Below are positions 10,337 through 19,450 of a DNA stretch of 64,000 nucleotides, piece by piece (the stretch's first letter is position 1; each line of letters starts with the position of its first letter). Source of the DNA: Euzebyella marina. GTDB taxonomy: Bacteria; Bacteroidota; Bacteroidia; Flavobacteriales; Flavobacteriaceae. The notes beneath the pieces were generated by a model, which ran no database searches, was not told where the DNA came from, and saw nothing but the letters and a program-made list of their open reading frames with translations. The translations under genes and the position numbers were made by a program. Location of the stretch: positions 62,001 to 126,000 of the forward strand of contig NZ_JACYFK010000006.1 in the NCBI RefSeq assembly GCF_014855515.1, given 5' to 3'.

Positions 10337-11800
10337 TTATTTGTTTAGGTTGTCCAACTGTTGCTTCACAATCTTGAAATCATCAAAATCGATTCGCTTT
10401 CCATTGGTTTCCTGGTAGGTCTCATGACCCTTTCCTGCAATCAAAATAATGTCTTCGGAATCGGCCATTTGACAGGCCGCCTTAATGGCCTGCTCCCTAT
10501 TTTCAATCGATAAAATTTTCTTGACGTTCTGAGGCTCTACCCCGGCCTCCATGTCTCTGATAATGGCACCAGGCGATTCACTCCGAGGATTATCGGAAGT
10601 AAAAATCGCCTGATTGCTCATCTCAGACGCGATATGACCCATAACCGGACGCTTAGAGCTGTCTCTATCGCCACCACACCCCACAACGGTGATGACGCGT
10701 TCATTTCCAGTTCTCAACGCACCGATTGTCTCGAGCACATTTTTAAGTGCATCCGGTGTATGGGCATAGTCCACTATCGCCGTAATCTTATTGGCAGATA
10801 TATAGTATTGAAAGCGCCCATCTACGTTGTTCAGTTCGCTCAACAATCGCAAGGTCTCCAAGGTCTCAAGCCCCAAGAGATCCGCCGTTGCATAAATGGC
10901 CAGCATGTTATAGGCATTAAAATGACCTATCAGCTTGGTCCAGAATTCATATTCATTAATTTTTAAAAGCTGCCCGGTAAACTGTGCTTCCAGTACCTGC
11001 CCGCGGTAATCAGCGAACGATTTCAAGGCATAAGTAAGCTTTCTAGCCTTGGTGTTCTGTAACATAACAGAACCGTTCTTATCATCGATATTGCTCAGCG
11101 CAAACGCTTTTTTAGGCAATTCGTCGAACAGGATTTTCTTGGTATCGCGGTATTCGGCAAAAGTCTTATGGTAATCTAAATGGTCATGCGAAAGATTGGT
11201 GAAGATAGCACCTTCGAAAACCAAGCCTTTGGTACGTTTTTGATGAATACCGTGCGAACTCACTTCCATAAAGCAAAACTCTACTCCGGCATCGTTCATC
11301 ATTGCCAAATGCTTATTGATGACCAGAGCATCAGGTGTGGTATGGGTGGTGGAAAAAACCTCGTCATCTACCATAATCTTGATGGTCGACAACAGCCCCA
11401 CTTTATACCCAGCCTTTTTGAACAACTGGTATAGCAAACTACTAATGGTCGTTTTACCATTCGTACCGGTAACACCTACCAATTTTAAATTTTTGGAGGG
11501 ATTGCCGTAAAAATTGGAAGCCATAACCGCCAAGGCCGTATTACCATCGGAGACCTCAACATAGGTTATCCCATTGACCAATAATTCAGGAAGCTTTTCA
11601 CAAACTATCGCCTTCGCGCCTAGGTCGACCGCCTTTTGAACGTACAGATGCCCATCGGTAATGGTACCTTTGATGGCCACAAAAACATCGTCCATAGCGA
11701 CCTTTCGAGAATCGAATTGAATCTCGTTCACCAGAATATCTGTAGACCCGTTCACTGCGGTTAGCCCCGCACCGTATAATATGTCCTTTAAAAGCTTCAA
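10337..11800 (-). CDS. murE: UDP-MurNAc-tripeptide synthetase (meso-DAP adding)
   Basis: Cytoplasmic Mur ligase adding the third stem residue. The ATP P-loop TGTNGKTT is at residues 111-118. The substrate-specificity motif DNPR at residues 403-406 is the one associated with meso-diaminopimelate rather than L-Lys. Length is 487 aa. Its start overlaps the end of ftsI by 4 bp (ATGA-type coupling). No murF is present in this window, so that step is encoded elsewhere. Confidence 0.97.
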   Translation of the reverse strand: MKLLKDILYGAGLTAVNGSTDILVNEIQFDSRKVAMDDVFVAIKGTITDGHLYVQKAVDLGAKAIVCEKLPELLVNGITYVEVSDGNTALAVMASNFYGNPSKNLKLVGVTGTNGKTTISSLLYQLFKKAGYKVGLLSTIKIMVDDEVFSTTHTTPDALVINKHLAMMNDAGVEFCFMEVSSHGIHQKRTKGLVFEGAIFTNLSHDHLDYHKTFAEYRDTKKILFDELPKKAFALSNIDDKNGSVMLQNTKARKLTYALKSFADYRGQVLEAQFTGQLLKINEYEFWTKLIGHFNAYNMLAIYATADLLGLETLETLRLLSELNNVDGRFQYYISANKITAIVDYAHTPDALKNVLETIGALRTGNERVITVVGCGGDRDSSKRPVMGHIASEMSNQAIFTSDNPRSESPGAIIRDMEAGVEPQNVKKILSIENREQAIKAACQMADSEDIILIAGKGHETYQETNGKRIDFDDFKIVKQQLDNLNK

Positions 11801-13803
11801 GATAGTTCTAGGGTTATTTTCTTCGCCTTCTGTATGTCGGTACCATGCGAAACGGACTGCTTTCTAACCTTTCCGTTGCCTTTGACCTCTACTTCAAGAC
11901 CTAAATTCTCTAATATGGATATGGCATCCATGCCGCTCATACCCTTTACATTGGGCACTTTGCGATATTCTTTTTGCGCTTCGGCGTAGTATTTCTGATA
12001 GTTGTTTTCCAAACGGTCATCTTCGACCTCTTCCATCTCCACCTCATCTATCAAAGGGTTGGAGGCATATACTTTTTGGGCGATGGATTTAAATACCGGT
12101 CCGCTTACATCGGCACCATAATAACCGACCCCTTTATCAGGCTCGTGAATGACAACGATGCAAGAATATTTTGGGTTCTCGGCAGGAAAGTAACCGGCAA
12201 AGGTCGATATATACTTGAGCTTGTCGGGGTCTTTAGAAACGTAGTTCTTCTGTGCAGTCCCGGTTTTTCCGGCCATTGAAAAATTGCGCGAATACAATTT
12301 ATGCCCGGTACCATAATCTTTCTCTACCACGTTTTTGAGCAAATCGCGCACTTTGGACGCCGTTTCTTGCGAGCAGATAGAATTATCGATTACTTCTTTA
12401 TCGAATTTTTGCACGGTACGGTCCCACTCGCGCACTTCTTTGATCAAGCGTGGCTTTACCATTTCACCATCGTTAGCAATGGCATTGTAAAAAGTCAAAG
12501 TCTGTAAAGGTGTCATCGATACCTCGTACCCATAGGCCATTTGGGCCAATGATAAACCTGACCAACCTTTATCGCCCGGGGAACGCAATACAGGCTTGCC
12601 CTCGCCCTTAATAGGTAGGTCGAGTTCACGGTGTACGTTCATCGACATCAATCGGTTCACGAATTTATCGGGGTTCTCTTTGTAACCGTTGTGTATCACT
12701 TGCGCAAAGGCCGTATTGGAAGAAACCTCGAAAGCCTTGGCAAAAGAAATCTTACCATACCCGCCCCATTTCGAATCGCGCACACGGTGGTTGTATATTT
12801 TCCAGGTACCGTCGTGGGTATCTATCACATCAGTAGTGTCAACTACCCCGTCTTCCAAGGCAGCTACCATGGTCATCAGCTTAAAGGTAGAACCGGGTTC
12901 ATGCGATTCACCTACCGCGTAGTTCAGTCTTTCATAGTATTTACCGCCTTCGGTTCGGCCTAAATTGGAAATGGCCTTCACCTCACCGCTCTCGGTTTCC
13001 ATCACAATGACACAACCATGATCGGCCTGGTACTTTTCCAACTGGCCCAACAAAGCGTGATGGGCAATATCTTGAATGTTGATATCGATGGTGGAAATAA
13101 CGTCATACCCATCTTTTGGTTCTACAATATTGTCCCACCCGATAGGTTTCCATTGACCCTTGGCGATTTTTTGCTTTAACCTCTTGCCTTCTACTCCTCT
13201 CAGGTACTCCCCAAAAGCACCCTCGAGACCTACACGGGTATAATAGCCGTTTTCATCGACACGCTCGTAACCGACACTCCTTTCGGCAATCTTGCCCAAC
13301 GGGTGCTCACGAACGGTCTTTTGCTCGATGATCAAACCACCTTTATACGGACCTTTATTAAAAAGCGGAAACTCTTTAACCGCCATATATTCAGAATAAT
13401 CGAGGTTTCTCGCAATCAACGCATAGCGGTTCTTGTTCACCCTTGCTTTGCGAAGCAATTGCTGATAATGCGATGGCGATTGCCCCAACATGCGCGACAA
13501 GGCATTTGAAAGAGGCACCACATTTTCTTTAAAGTCGGCATCTTTCACGGTAACGGCATCGAAACGAATGGTGTACCGTGAAACTGAAGTCGCCAAAAGA
13601 CTACCATCATCGGAATAGAGATTACCGCGATTCGGAGCGATGGTAAACATCTTCTCGGTACGCTGCATGGCCATCTCTTGGTACTTGTCGCCCTGCACCA
13701 TTTGAATGTTCACCAATTTGAACAAGATGGCACCGGCAAACAAAAACAGGCATGCCACTACAAAGTAGAGTCGGTTCAATATGTTTTTCTCGGTAACAGC
13801 CAC
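11797..13803 (-). CDS. ftsI: Septal transpeptidase FtsI / penicillin-binding protein with PASTA domain
   Basis: Class B penicillin-binding protein that cross-links septal peptidoglycan and partners FtsW. One N-terminal membrane anchor spans about residues 12-32, followed by a PBP dimerisation domain. The transpeptidase domain has SxxK (STFK, 305-308), SxN (SSN, 361-363) and KTG (KTGTA, 513-517). A single PASTA-like domain occupies about residues 608-668 (KVPNVKGMSGMDAI), as in Gram-positive PBPs and many Bacteroidota FtsI. Length is 668 aa. ftsL ends 2 bp upstream. Confidence 0.96.
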   Translation of the reverse strand: MAVTEKNILNRLYFVVACLFLFAGAILFKLVNIQMVQGDKYQEMAMQRTEKMFTIAPNRGNLYSDDGSLLATSVSRYTIRFDAVTVKDADFKENVVPLSNALSRMLGQSPSHYQQLLRKARVNKNRYALIARNLDYSEYMAVKEFPLFNKGPYKGGLIIEQKTVREHPLGKIAERSVGYERVDENGYYTRVGLEGAFGEYLRGVEGKRLKQKIAKGQWKPIGWDNIVEPKDGYDVISTIDINIQDIAHHALLGQLEKYQADHGCVIVMETESGEVKAISNLGRTEGGKYYERLNYAVGESHEPGSTFKLMTMVAALEDGVVDTTDVIDTHDGTWKIYNHRVRDSKWGGYGKISFAKAFEVSSNTAFAQVIHNGYKENPDKFVNRLMSMNVHRELDLPIKGEGKPVLRSPGDKGWSGLSLAQMAYGYEVSMTPLQTLTFYNAIANDGEMVKPRLIKEVREWDRTVQKFDKEVIDNSICSQETASKVRDLLKNVVEKDYGTGHKLYSRNFSMAGKTGTAQKNYVSKDPDKLKYISTFAGYFPAENPKYSCIVVIHEPDKGVGYYGADVSGPVFKSIAQKVYASNPLIDEVEMEEVEDDRLENNYQKYYAEAQKEYRKVPNVKGMSGMDAISILENLGLEVEVKGNGKVRKQSVSHGTDIQKAKKITLELS

Positions 13804-13805
13804 TA

Positions 13806-14132
13806 TTACTCTTCTTCTTGGTTAGATTTTACCTTGATTTGCTTAGGTGGAACGGCCGGAGGATAAAGGCCCTTTTCGGCCACAATTTCCAACACGGTCG
13901 ATTCAAGTTTCAACTTTTGCACATCGGAGCGCACATCGACAAATTCGCTGCGCAGTTCTTTTACTTCTTCATTAAGTGCGGCAATCTGGTGCACCTTTTT
14001 ATCGGCACTATGCGAGCTACCGATCATGACCGTTGCCAAAAAGGATATGAACAGGATAAACAGCCAATGCTTCGGTGCATCGCCGCTCACCAAAAACTTA
14101 CCTCTGAGTATGTTCAACAATCCGTTTTTCAC
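13806..14132 (-). CDS. ftsL: FtsL-like cell division protein
   Basis: Small bitopic divisome protein of 108 aa. A hydrophobic segment at about residues 22-40 (HWLFILFISFLATVMIG) is followed by a predicted coiled coil (about 48-85, heptad-like Leu/Val spacing) and a Pro/Lys-rich tail. Primary sequence is poorly conserved in this family. The call rests on topology, size and the invariant position between rsmH and ftsI. Confidence 0.88.
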   Translation of the reverse strand: MKNGLLNILRGKFLVSGDAPKHWLFILFISFLATVMIGSSHSADKKVHQIAALNEEVKELRSEFVDVRSDVQKLKLESTVLEIVAEKGLYPPAVPPKQIKVKSNQEEE

Positions 14133-14144
14133 TTGTATCTATTT

Positions 14145-15050
14145 TTAATCTTTTATTCGTTTTGCAATGCGCAGTTTCGCACTTCGCGCCCTATTGTTCT
14201 GGGCTATTTCGTCTGCAGACGGTGTTACCAACTGGCCTACTTTTTTAAAGGGCACCGAGATATTTCCGTAGAAATCTTTTTCGGGCTCGCCCTCAAATTG
14301 TCCGGCCCTGATGTACCGCTTTACCAATCGATCCTCTAACGAGTGGTAACTGATGATACTCAACCGTCCTCCTTCTTCCAATAAATCGGGCGTCTGAAGC
14401 AAAAACTCTTCGATGACCGCGATCTCTTGGTTCACCTCAATGCGAATGGCCTGATATATCTGCGCCAGTATCTTTTGCTCGCGCCCTTTGGGCAAGAACC
14501 GGCCCAACACCTGCTTCAACTGCTCAGTAGTTTTAATGGGCGCCTCTTCCCTACGCTCTACCAAGGTCTTTGCAATGGCATTGGCGTTTCGCAAATCGCC
14601 GTACTGAAAAAGCAACCTGCGCAAATCATCGAACTCATATTCGTTGACCACCTGATAGGCCGACAGCTCACTACTTTGGTCCATTCGCATATCGAGTTCG
14701 GCATCAAAGCGGGTAGAAAAACCGCGCTCGGCCTTATCGAACTGATGCGACGAAACCCCAAAATCGGCCAAAATTCCGTCTACTTTCCGAATGCCATAGA
14801 ACTTTAAATACTGTGCGATGAACCTAAAATTGGCGTTGATCAGCGTAAACCGCCCATCGTTCAATTTGTTTTCAAGTGCATCGGTATCTTGATCAAAAGC
14901 GAAAAGCTTTCCTTCGCTTCCCAATCGATTCAATATTTCTTTGCTGTGCCCGCCTCCACCGAAGGTGACATCCACATAAACACCATCTTCTTTGATGGCC
15001 AGCCCATCAACGGACTCTTGCAATAGAACAGGGTTATGATACATCTTCAT
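14145..15050 (-). CDS. rsmH: 16S rRNA (cytosine1402-N4)-methyltransferase
   Basis: SAM-dependent methyltransferase (also called MraW) modifying C1402 of 16S rRNA. The SAM-binding motif FGGGGHSKEIL and the C-terminal ISYHSLEDR segment are diagnostic. I place the start at the ATG giving MKMYHNPVLL because homologues begin there; the open frame continues upstream to 15113, but those residues only shadow mraZ. With this start it is 301 aa and overlaps the mraZ 3' end by 17 bp. Confidence 0.96.
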   Translation of the reverse strand: MKMYHNPVLLQESVDGLAIKEDGVYVDVTFGGGGHSKEILNRLGSEGKLFAFDQDTDALENKLNDGRFTLINANFRFIAQYLKFYGIRKVDGILADFGVSSHQFDKAERGFSTRFDAELDMRMDQSSELSAYQVVNEYEFDDLRRLLFQYGDLRNANAIAKTLVERREEAPIKTTEQLKQVLGRFLPKGREQKILAQIYQAIRIEVNQEIAVIEEFLLQTPDLLEEGGRLSIISYHSLEDRLVKRYIRAGQFEGEPEKDFYGNISVPFKKVGQLVTPSADEIAQNNRARSAKLRIAKRIKD

Positions 15051-15504
15051 CGTCTCCGTCTTCACCCATGACCTCTTCGGCCAAAGCGGCAAAATCTTCC
15101 GCCGTATCTTCAAGCACTTGCTCGTAACTGTCCTTGTCCCAAATCTCTATGATATTGATGGCCGAACTAAGCACCACCTCTTTGGTAATATTTGCCACAT
15201 CTACCAAGTTCTTTGGTATGAGCAATCTTCCTGCAGCATCAACCTCCACCACCTTAACACCCGCCTGAAAACGACGAATGAAATCGTTGTTCTTTTTTTT
15301 GAACCTGTTCTTCTTGTTCACCTTCGCCATGAGCAGATTCCACTCATCCATCGGATACAGTTCTAAACAGGGCTGAAAGACCGACCTTTTGATAACAAAA
15401 CCCTTGTTCAGAATGGGCGACATCTGATTTTTTAGCGCAACCGGAACCATTATCCTACCTTTGGCATCGGCTTTACAATCGTATGTTCCAATGAAATTGA
15501 TCAC
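15034..15504 (-). CDS. mraZ: Transcriptional regulator / division protein MraZ
   Basis: First gene of the dcw cluster. The 156-aa protein has two AbrB-like MraZ repeats: an N-terminal one beginning IGTYDCKADAKGRIMVP, and a second around AGVKVVEVDAAGRLLIP, each with the DAKGR/DxxGR signature. MraZ forms ring-shaped multimers and binds direct repeats in its own promoter. The start codon is GTG; no better upstream start exists before the promoter. Three matching boxes lie 49 bp upstream. Confidence 0.96.
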   Translation of the reverse strand: MINFIGTYDCKADAKGRIMVPVALKNQMSPILNKGFVIKRSVFQPCLELYPMDEWNLLMAKVNKKNRFKKKNNDFIRRFQAGVKVVEVDAAGRLLIPKNLVDVANITKEVVLSSAINIIEIWDKDSYEQVLEDTAEDFAALAEEVMGEDGDDEDVS

Positions 15505-15535
15505 GCTAAATGGCTAGTTTTTCAGTACTATAACT

Positions 15536-15543
15536 CAAAACTA
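15536..15543 (-). promoter_or_regulatory. Putative -7 element of the dcw operon promoter
   Basis: Minus-strand TAGTTTTG is an exact match to the Bacteroidota -7 consensus TAnnTTTG, 31 bp before the mraZ GTG. A clear TTG -33 at ideal distance is not visible; the MraZ boxes occupy that region. Confidence 0.5.
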
Positions 15544-15552
15544 CAAATTTTA

Positions 15553-15582
15553 TTACCACATTTTACCACAAATTACCACTTT
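15553..15582 (-). promoter_or_regulatory. Triple MraZ-binding box
   Basis: On the minus strand three perfect 10-bp phased repeats occur back to back: AAAGTGGTAA, TTTGTGGTAA and AATGTGGTAA. The shared core GTGGTAA with 10-bp spacing matches the arrangement known for MraZ operators. They lie just upstream of the likely -7 element and would cover the -33 region, so MraZ bound here should repress or modulate the whole dcw operon. Confidence 0.8.
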
Positions 15583-15717
15583 GTTGATAAATTGTGGCTT
15601 TTGTGCATATCATAAACCCAACAAGCATGGGTTTTGTGGGCGATGGTTTTGTGGGAAAGAGACAAATTTGGTTACTTTACGGCTCGGCATAACGTATGTG
15701 CATATGTTGGAAATGCC

Positions 15718-15725
15718 TATCTTTG
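15718..15725 (+). promoter_or_regulatory. Putative -7 element for the alpha/beta hydrolase
   Basis: TATCTTTG is an exact TAnnTTTG match ending 23 bp before the ATG at 15749. The -33 region is weak (TGTG about 17 bp upstream). Confidence 0.4.
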
Positions 15726-15748
15726 GCCGACGATGATAAGCACCGTGA

Positions 15749-16513
15749 ATGGAAGACAACATTATTAAGGAAGGAAAATACCGGTACATGGAGATAGGGG
15801 AAGGAACCCCTATCATTATATTGCACGGGCTCATGGGTGGGCTCAGCAACTTTCAAGGTGTTACCGATTTTTTCCCGAAAAAAGGTTATAAGGTTCTTGT
15901 ACCCGAGCTGCCCATTTACGACATGCCCATGCTAAAGACCAACGTGAAGCAATTCGCCAAGTTTTTAGAAGGTTTCATTGAGTTCAAAGGCTTGAACGAT
16001 GTTATTCTGTTGGGCAATTCATTAGGCGGGCATATCGGGCTTTTACACACAAAAATGTACCCTGAAATGGTCAAGGCACTGGTCATTACCGGAAGCTCCG
16101 GGCTTTATGAAAGTGCCATGGGCGACGGTTACCCGCGCAGGGGCGATTACGAGTTCATCAAAAAGAAGGCCGAGGCCGTTTTTTATGATCCCGCCGTGGC
16201 GACCAAAGAAATAGTTGACGAGGTGTTCGCGACCGTTAACGACCGCAACAAAATCATCAAGACATTGGCCATTGCCAAAAGTGCCATTCGCCACAATATG
16301 GCGAACGACCTGCCCACTATGGAAACCCCTACCTGTATCATCTGGGGCGAAGACGATAACGTGACCCCACCCGATGTAGCCAATCTTTTTCATGAGCTGC
16401 TGCCCGACTCAGACCTCTTTTGGATCGAGAAATGCGGACATGCACCTATGATGGAGCACCCCATAGAATTCAACGATATTTTAGACAGCTGGTTAGAGAA
16501 GCGAGGCTTTTAA
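15749..16513 (+). CDS. Alpha/beta fold hydrolase
   Basis: Soluble serine hydrolase of 254 aa with the full catalytic set: oxyanion loop LHGLMGG, nucleophile elbow GNSLGG, the acid in IWGEDDNVTPP and the histidine in CGHAPMMEHP. The substrate is unknown; relatives include esterases and meta-cleavage hydrolases. It diverges from mraZ across a 244-bp region, and engB follows 66 bp downstream in the same direction. In flavobacteria this hydrolase commonly sits beside mraZ and engB. Confidence 0.9.
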   Translation: MEDNIIKEGKYRYMEIGEGTPIIILHGLMGGLSNFQGVTDFFPKKGYKVLVPELPIYDMPMLKTNVKQFAKFLEGFIEFKGLNDVILLGNSLGGHIGLLHTKMYPEMVKALVITGSSGLYESAMGDGYPRRGDYEFIKKKAEAVFYDPAVATKEIVDEVFATVNDRNKIIKTLAIAKSAIRHNMANDLPTMETPTCIIWGEDDNVTPPDVANLFHELLPDSDLFWIEKCGHAPMMEHPIEFNDILDSWLEKRGF

Positions 16514-16579
16514 GTATCTACTTTCTGACTAAAACACGCCAACACTCGGCCTGAAAAAACCACACAAACAAGAATTTAC

Positions 16580-17197
16580 GTGCATATAAAAACGGCCAAT
16601 TTCGTAATTAGCAATTCAGAGGTAGCCAAGTGCCCCAACGAGCTCTTGCCCGAATACGCCTTTATCGGCCGTAGTAACGTGGGCAAATCATCGTTGATCA
16701 ATATGCTTACCGAACGTAAAAGCTTGGCCAAAACATCTGGCAGACCCGGAAAAACGCAGCTTATCAACCATTTTAAAATCAATGAAAATTGGTTTTTGGT
16801 CGACCTGCCCGGTTATGGCTACGCGCGTGTCTCAAAGAAAGACAAAAAGACCTTTCAAAAATACATTACCGATTATTTTACCCAGCGCGAACAATTGGTC
16901 TGCGCCTTTGTATTGGTCGATATTCGCCACAGTCCGCAGCAAATTGATATGGACTTTATGGAATGGCTCGGAGAGCACCAAGTACCCTTCTGCATTATAT
17001 TCACCAAGGCCGATAAATTGAAGCCTGGGGCCATTCAGCGCCATGTGACCGAATACCTTCAAGAGCTAGAAAAAGGCGCTTGGGAAGAAGCCCCTGCGTA
17101 TTTCGTTACCTCATCGTCAAAAGGTATGGGCCGCGACGAGCTACTGGCCTACATTGATGGTATCAACCTCGATTTTTTCAAGGCGGTTCAAAAGTAA
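16580..17197 (+). CDS. engB: Ribosome biogenesis GTPase EngB (YsxC/YihA)
   Basis: Small essential GTPase for assembly of the 50S subunit. G1 is GRSNVGKSSLIN, G3 is DLPGYG and G4 is TKADK; the switch region SGRPGKTQ is present. Length is 205 aa, normal for the family. The start codon is GTG, chosen because MHIKTANFVISNS aligns with family N-termini and no closer ATG exists. Confidence 0.96.
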   Translation: MHIKTANFVISNSEVAKCPNELLPEYAFIGRSNVGKSSLINMLTERKSLAKTSGRPGKTQLINHFKINENWFLVDLPGYGYARVSKKDKKTFQKYITDYFTQREQLVCAFVLVDIRHSPQQIDMDFMEWLGEHQVPFCIIFTKADKLKPGAIQRHVTEYLQELEKGAWEEAPAYFVTSSSKGMGRDELLAYIDGINLDFFKAVQK

Positions 17198-17368
17198 CCT
17201 CTGTGGGGCCCAAAAGCTGTTCACAGTCGGTTCAACACTCCTCCCTTTTTGATAGGTTCAGACTTTTAATTTCCTTTACATTGGGCATTGCCGGTCTTGC
17301 TTTGACAATAAAAAATGTCTTGCCACCACACTTTTACTCTCTTTTTTGAATGGTATTCGCCTATATTT

Positions 17369-18127
17369 ATGAAAAGAATACTACCCATGCGCCAAAGAAT
17401 AGCTTCATTGCTTTTGTTATCTTTTTTCGTGCTGGCTTCTTGCAAGTCAACCAAAACCCCGTATGCCTATACCAGTGAGACCCTGCAAATCGTGCCGTTA
17501 AGCGACAAAAGCTTTATGCACATCTCTTACCTGCAAACCGACTCTTTTGGAAAAGTAGCCTGTAACGGACTCATCTATATGAACGGAAACGAAGCGGTCG
17601 TGGTCGATACCCCAACGGAAAACAAGGTAAGCGAAGAACTGATTGAATGGATTACCGACACGCGGAAGAAACAACTGAAGGCCGTTATCGCCAACCATTT
17701 TCACGATGATTGTGTGGGCGGACTGCAGGCCTTTCACGAAAAAGGCATTCCCTCTTACGGAAACTACTTGACCTTGCAACTGGCCGAAAAAGAAGGCAAT
17801 CAAGTGCCCCAGAACGGTTTTGAGGACCATTTTGAACTGCAAGTGGGAAATGGAAGCATCATCAACCAGTTTTTGGGCGAAGGCCATACCCGTGACAATA
17901 TCGTCAGTTATGTGCCCGAAGACCAACTGCTGTTTGGCGGATGCCTCGTAAAAGAAATGGATGCCACCAAAGGTTATTTGGGGGACGCCAATGTTGCAGA
18001 ATGGAGCACAACCGCTCTCAAAATAAAAAGCACCTTTTCGCAACTAAAAATCGTGGTTCCCGGGCATGGCAATCCGGGAGGCATTGAATTATTGGATTAT
18101 ACCGCTCAACTTTTTCAAGAACCTTAA
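17369..18127 (+). CDS. Subclass B1 metallo-beta-lactamase-like lipoprotein
   Basis: Zinc hydrolase of the metallo-beta-lactamase fold, 252 aa from the chosen ATG. A lipoprotein signal ends at VLASC (Cys25), so the enzyme is likely membrane-anchored in the periplasm. All six B1 zinc ligands are present: HFHDDC gives His110, His112 and Asp114; then His173 in GEGHTRDN, Cys192 in GGCLVK and His233 in PGHGNPGG. The GGCLVK lysine (Lys195) matches the substrate-binding Lys224 of B1 enzymes. The residue after the HxHxD motif is Cys115, where Arg, Ser or Lys are usual. This pattern predicts a true beta-lactamase, possibly a carbapenemase. An upstream in-frame ATG at 17315 would disrupt the signal peptide. 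Confidence 0.88.
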   Translation: MKRILPMRQRIASLLLLSFFVLASCKSTKTPYAYTSETLQIVPLSDKSFMHISYLQTDSFGKVACNGLIYMNGNEAVVVDTPTENKVSEELIEWITDTRKKQLKAVIANHFHDDCVGGLQAFHEKGIPSYGNYLTLQLAEKEGNQVPQNGFEDHFELQVGNGSIINQFLGEGHTRDNIVSYVPEDQLLFGGCLVKEMDATKGYLGDANVAEWSTTALKIKSTFSQLKIVVPGHGNPGGIELLDYTAQLFQEP

Positions 18128-18460
18128 TGTAAACAAAGCCTCAAAAAGTTGCCCTATATTGATAATACCCGAGCCAATACCTCTCAATTTGAGGGTTAGC
18201 GAATTGCTTTGGCTTTGAATTATAAAAAACACTATTTTTAGGTTTTTACTTCCCCTAAGTTTAAGATTTTACCGACTACGCTTTTCTGTAAAGGAATGGA
18301 AAAGTGATGTGGTATTTTTAGGCAAGCATAAGTTCTTAGAACCTGAGTTATAGAATATTTGGTATGGAGCTAGTACTTTCATTTTAGTATTTATTTATAG
18401 CCAGGCGATGATTGAGGTAAATATTTATAATCAAAACTGCTTATAATAATTGAAAAATAA
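18128..18460 (+). other. AT-rich intergenic region
   Basis: No coding potential or RNA gene seen. A short dyad GTTCT-T-AGAAC lies at 18333-18343, and CTC/GAG symmetry occurs near 18180-18200. Base composition is visibly more AT-rich than the metallo-beta-lactamase gene before it. Confidence 0.5.
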
Positions 18461-19450
18461 ATGGCAACTTTAAGAGGAGCGATAAGGTCGTATGGCGCAA
18501 CCGTTCGAAGAATAGAAAGAGAACAGCAAAGAAGGAATAGAGAAGCTGCAAAAAGATTCAAAGAACAACAGAAACTTCAAGCATTAGCGGATGCTAGTCA
18601 AGCTGTAGAAGACTATAACAATTATGTCGAAATTCTGCAATCCGTTCATAAAAACTGTACCGAATCGGTGGATTGGAATAGAATTAAAAATCACCCTAAA
18701 CCTCTTAAACCAACAGAGGAATGGGAAAATGAGCTTAAAGCTAAAACTAAACTTGAAAATTTCAGACCATCACTTTTTGATACAATATTTGGTTCATCCA
18801 AAAAGAAAATAACACGATTGGAAGACGCTATTAACCTAGCATCGGAAAAAGACCGAAAACAAAATGATCTTAACTTTGAAAAATATAAGCAAGAATTAAA
18901 TGATTGGACAAGGCTTCAAAATATCTCTGATGGAATTGATCAAAAGAATCCTGAAGCTTATAAAGAAGCTTTACTCTATTTCGACCCATTCTCTGATATT
19001 GGGGAGTTAGGTTCGAAATTAGATTTCAAGTTTGAAGAAAATTTAATTGATATTAATCTTCATGTTAATAGTTTAGATATTATTCCAGATTATGAGTTGC
19101 GGCAGACTTCAACTGGAAAATTGTCTAAGAAAAATATGGCAAAGTCAAAATATAATGAGCTTTACCAAGACCATATTTGTAGTGCGGTTATCCGTATTGC
19201 CAGAGAAGTTTTTGCTTATTTGCCAGTTGAATATGTAAGGGTAAATGCCATGGCAGAGTTGCTTAACACCAAGACAGGGCATATGGAAGAAAAAGCAATT
19301 TTATCAGTTATTGTTCCACCAGAGACTATACAAAAATTGAACTTAGATACCATTGACCCTTCTGATAGTATGCAAAATTTTGTCTATAACATGAAGTTTG
19401 TTAAAACAACAGGATTCAAGGAGGTTTCAAAAGTAGAATTAGAAGATTAA
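18461..19450 (+). CDS. Unrecognised protein in AT-rich islet
   Basis: A 329-aa soluble protein that I do not recognise. Residues 1-60 are a highly charged predicted coiled coil (RRIEREQQRRNREAAKRF). The middle contains Lys/Glu-rich helices with a PSLFDTIFGSSKKK stretch. The C-terminal 110 residues look globular and conserved in style, including ICSAVIRIAREVFAYLPV and a VPPETIQKLNLDTIDPSD segment. There is no signal peptide, membrane segment or familiar catalytic motif. The gene is more AT-rich than its neighbours and is flanked by about 330-bp empty regions on both sides, which suggests acquisition by transfer. It could be a defence-related or regulatory protein, but nothing here proves that. 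Confidence 0.75.
   Translation: MATLRGAIRSYGATVRRIEREQQRRNREAAKRFKEQQKLQALADASQAVEDYNNYVEILQSVHKNCTESVDWNRIKNHPKPLKPTEEWENELKAKTKLENFRPSLFDTIFGSSKKKITRLEDAINLASEKDRKQNDLNFEKYKQELNDWTRLQNISDGIDQKNPEAYKEALLYFDPFSDIGELGSKLDFKFEENLIDINLHVNSLDIIPDYELRQTSTGKLSKKNMAKSKYNELYQDHICSAVIRIAREVFAYLPVEYVRVNAMAELLNTKTGHMEEKAILSVIVPPETIQKLNLDTIDPSDSMQNFVYNMKFVKTTGFKEVSKVELED

Noticed and set aside
17315-17368. Upstream in-frame start for the metallo-beta-lactamase gene
   Set aside because: It would place 18 extra polar and aromatic residues in front of an otherwise clean lipoprotein signal.
17498-18043. A 181-aa minus-strand open frame
   Set aside because: It lies wholly antisense to the metallo-beta-lactamase gene, whose motifs are unmistakable.
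18333-18343. Short palindrome GTTCTTAGAAC in the AT-rich islet flank
   Set aside because: Too short and without a second copy or promoter; not supported as an operator.
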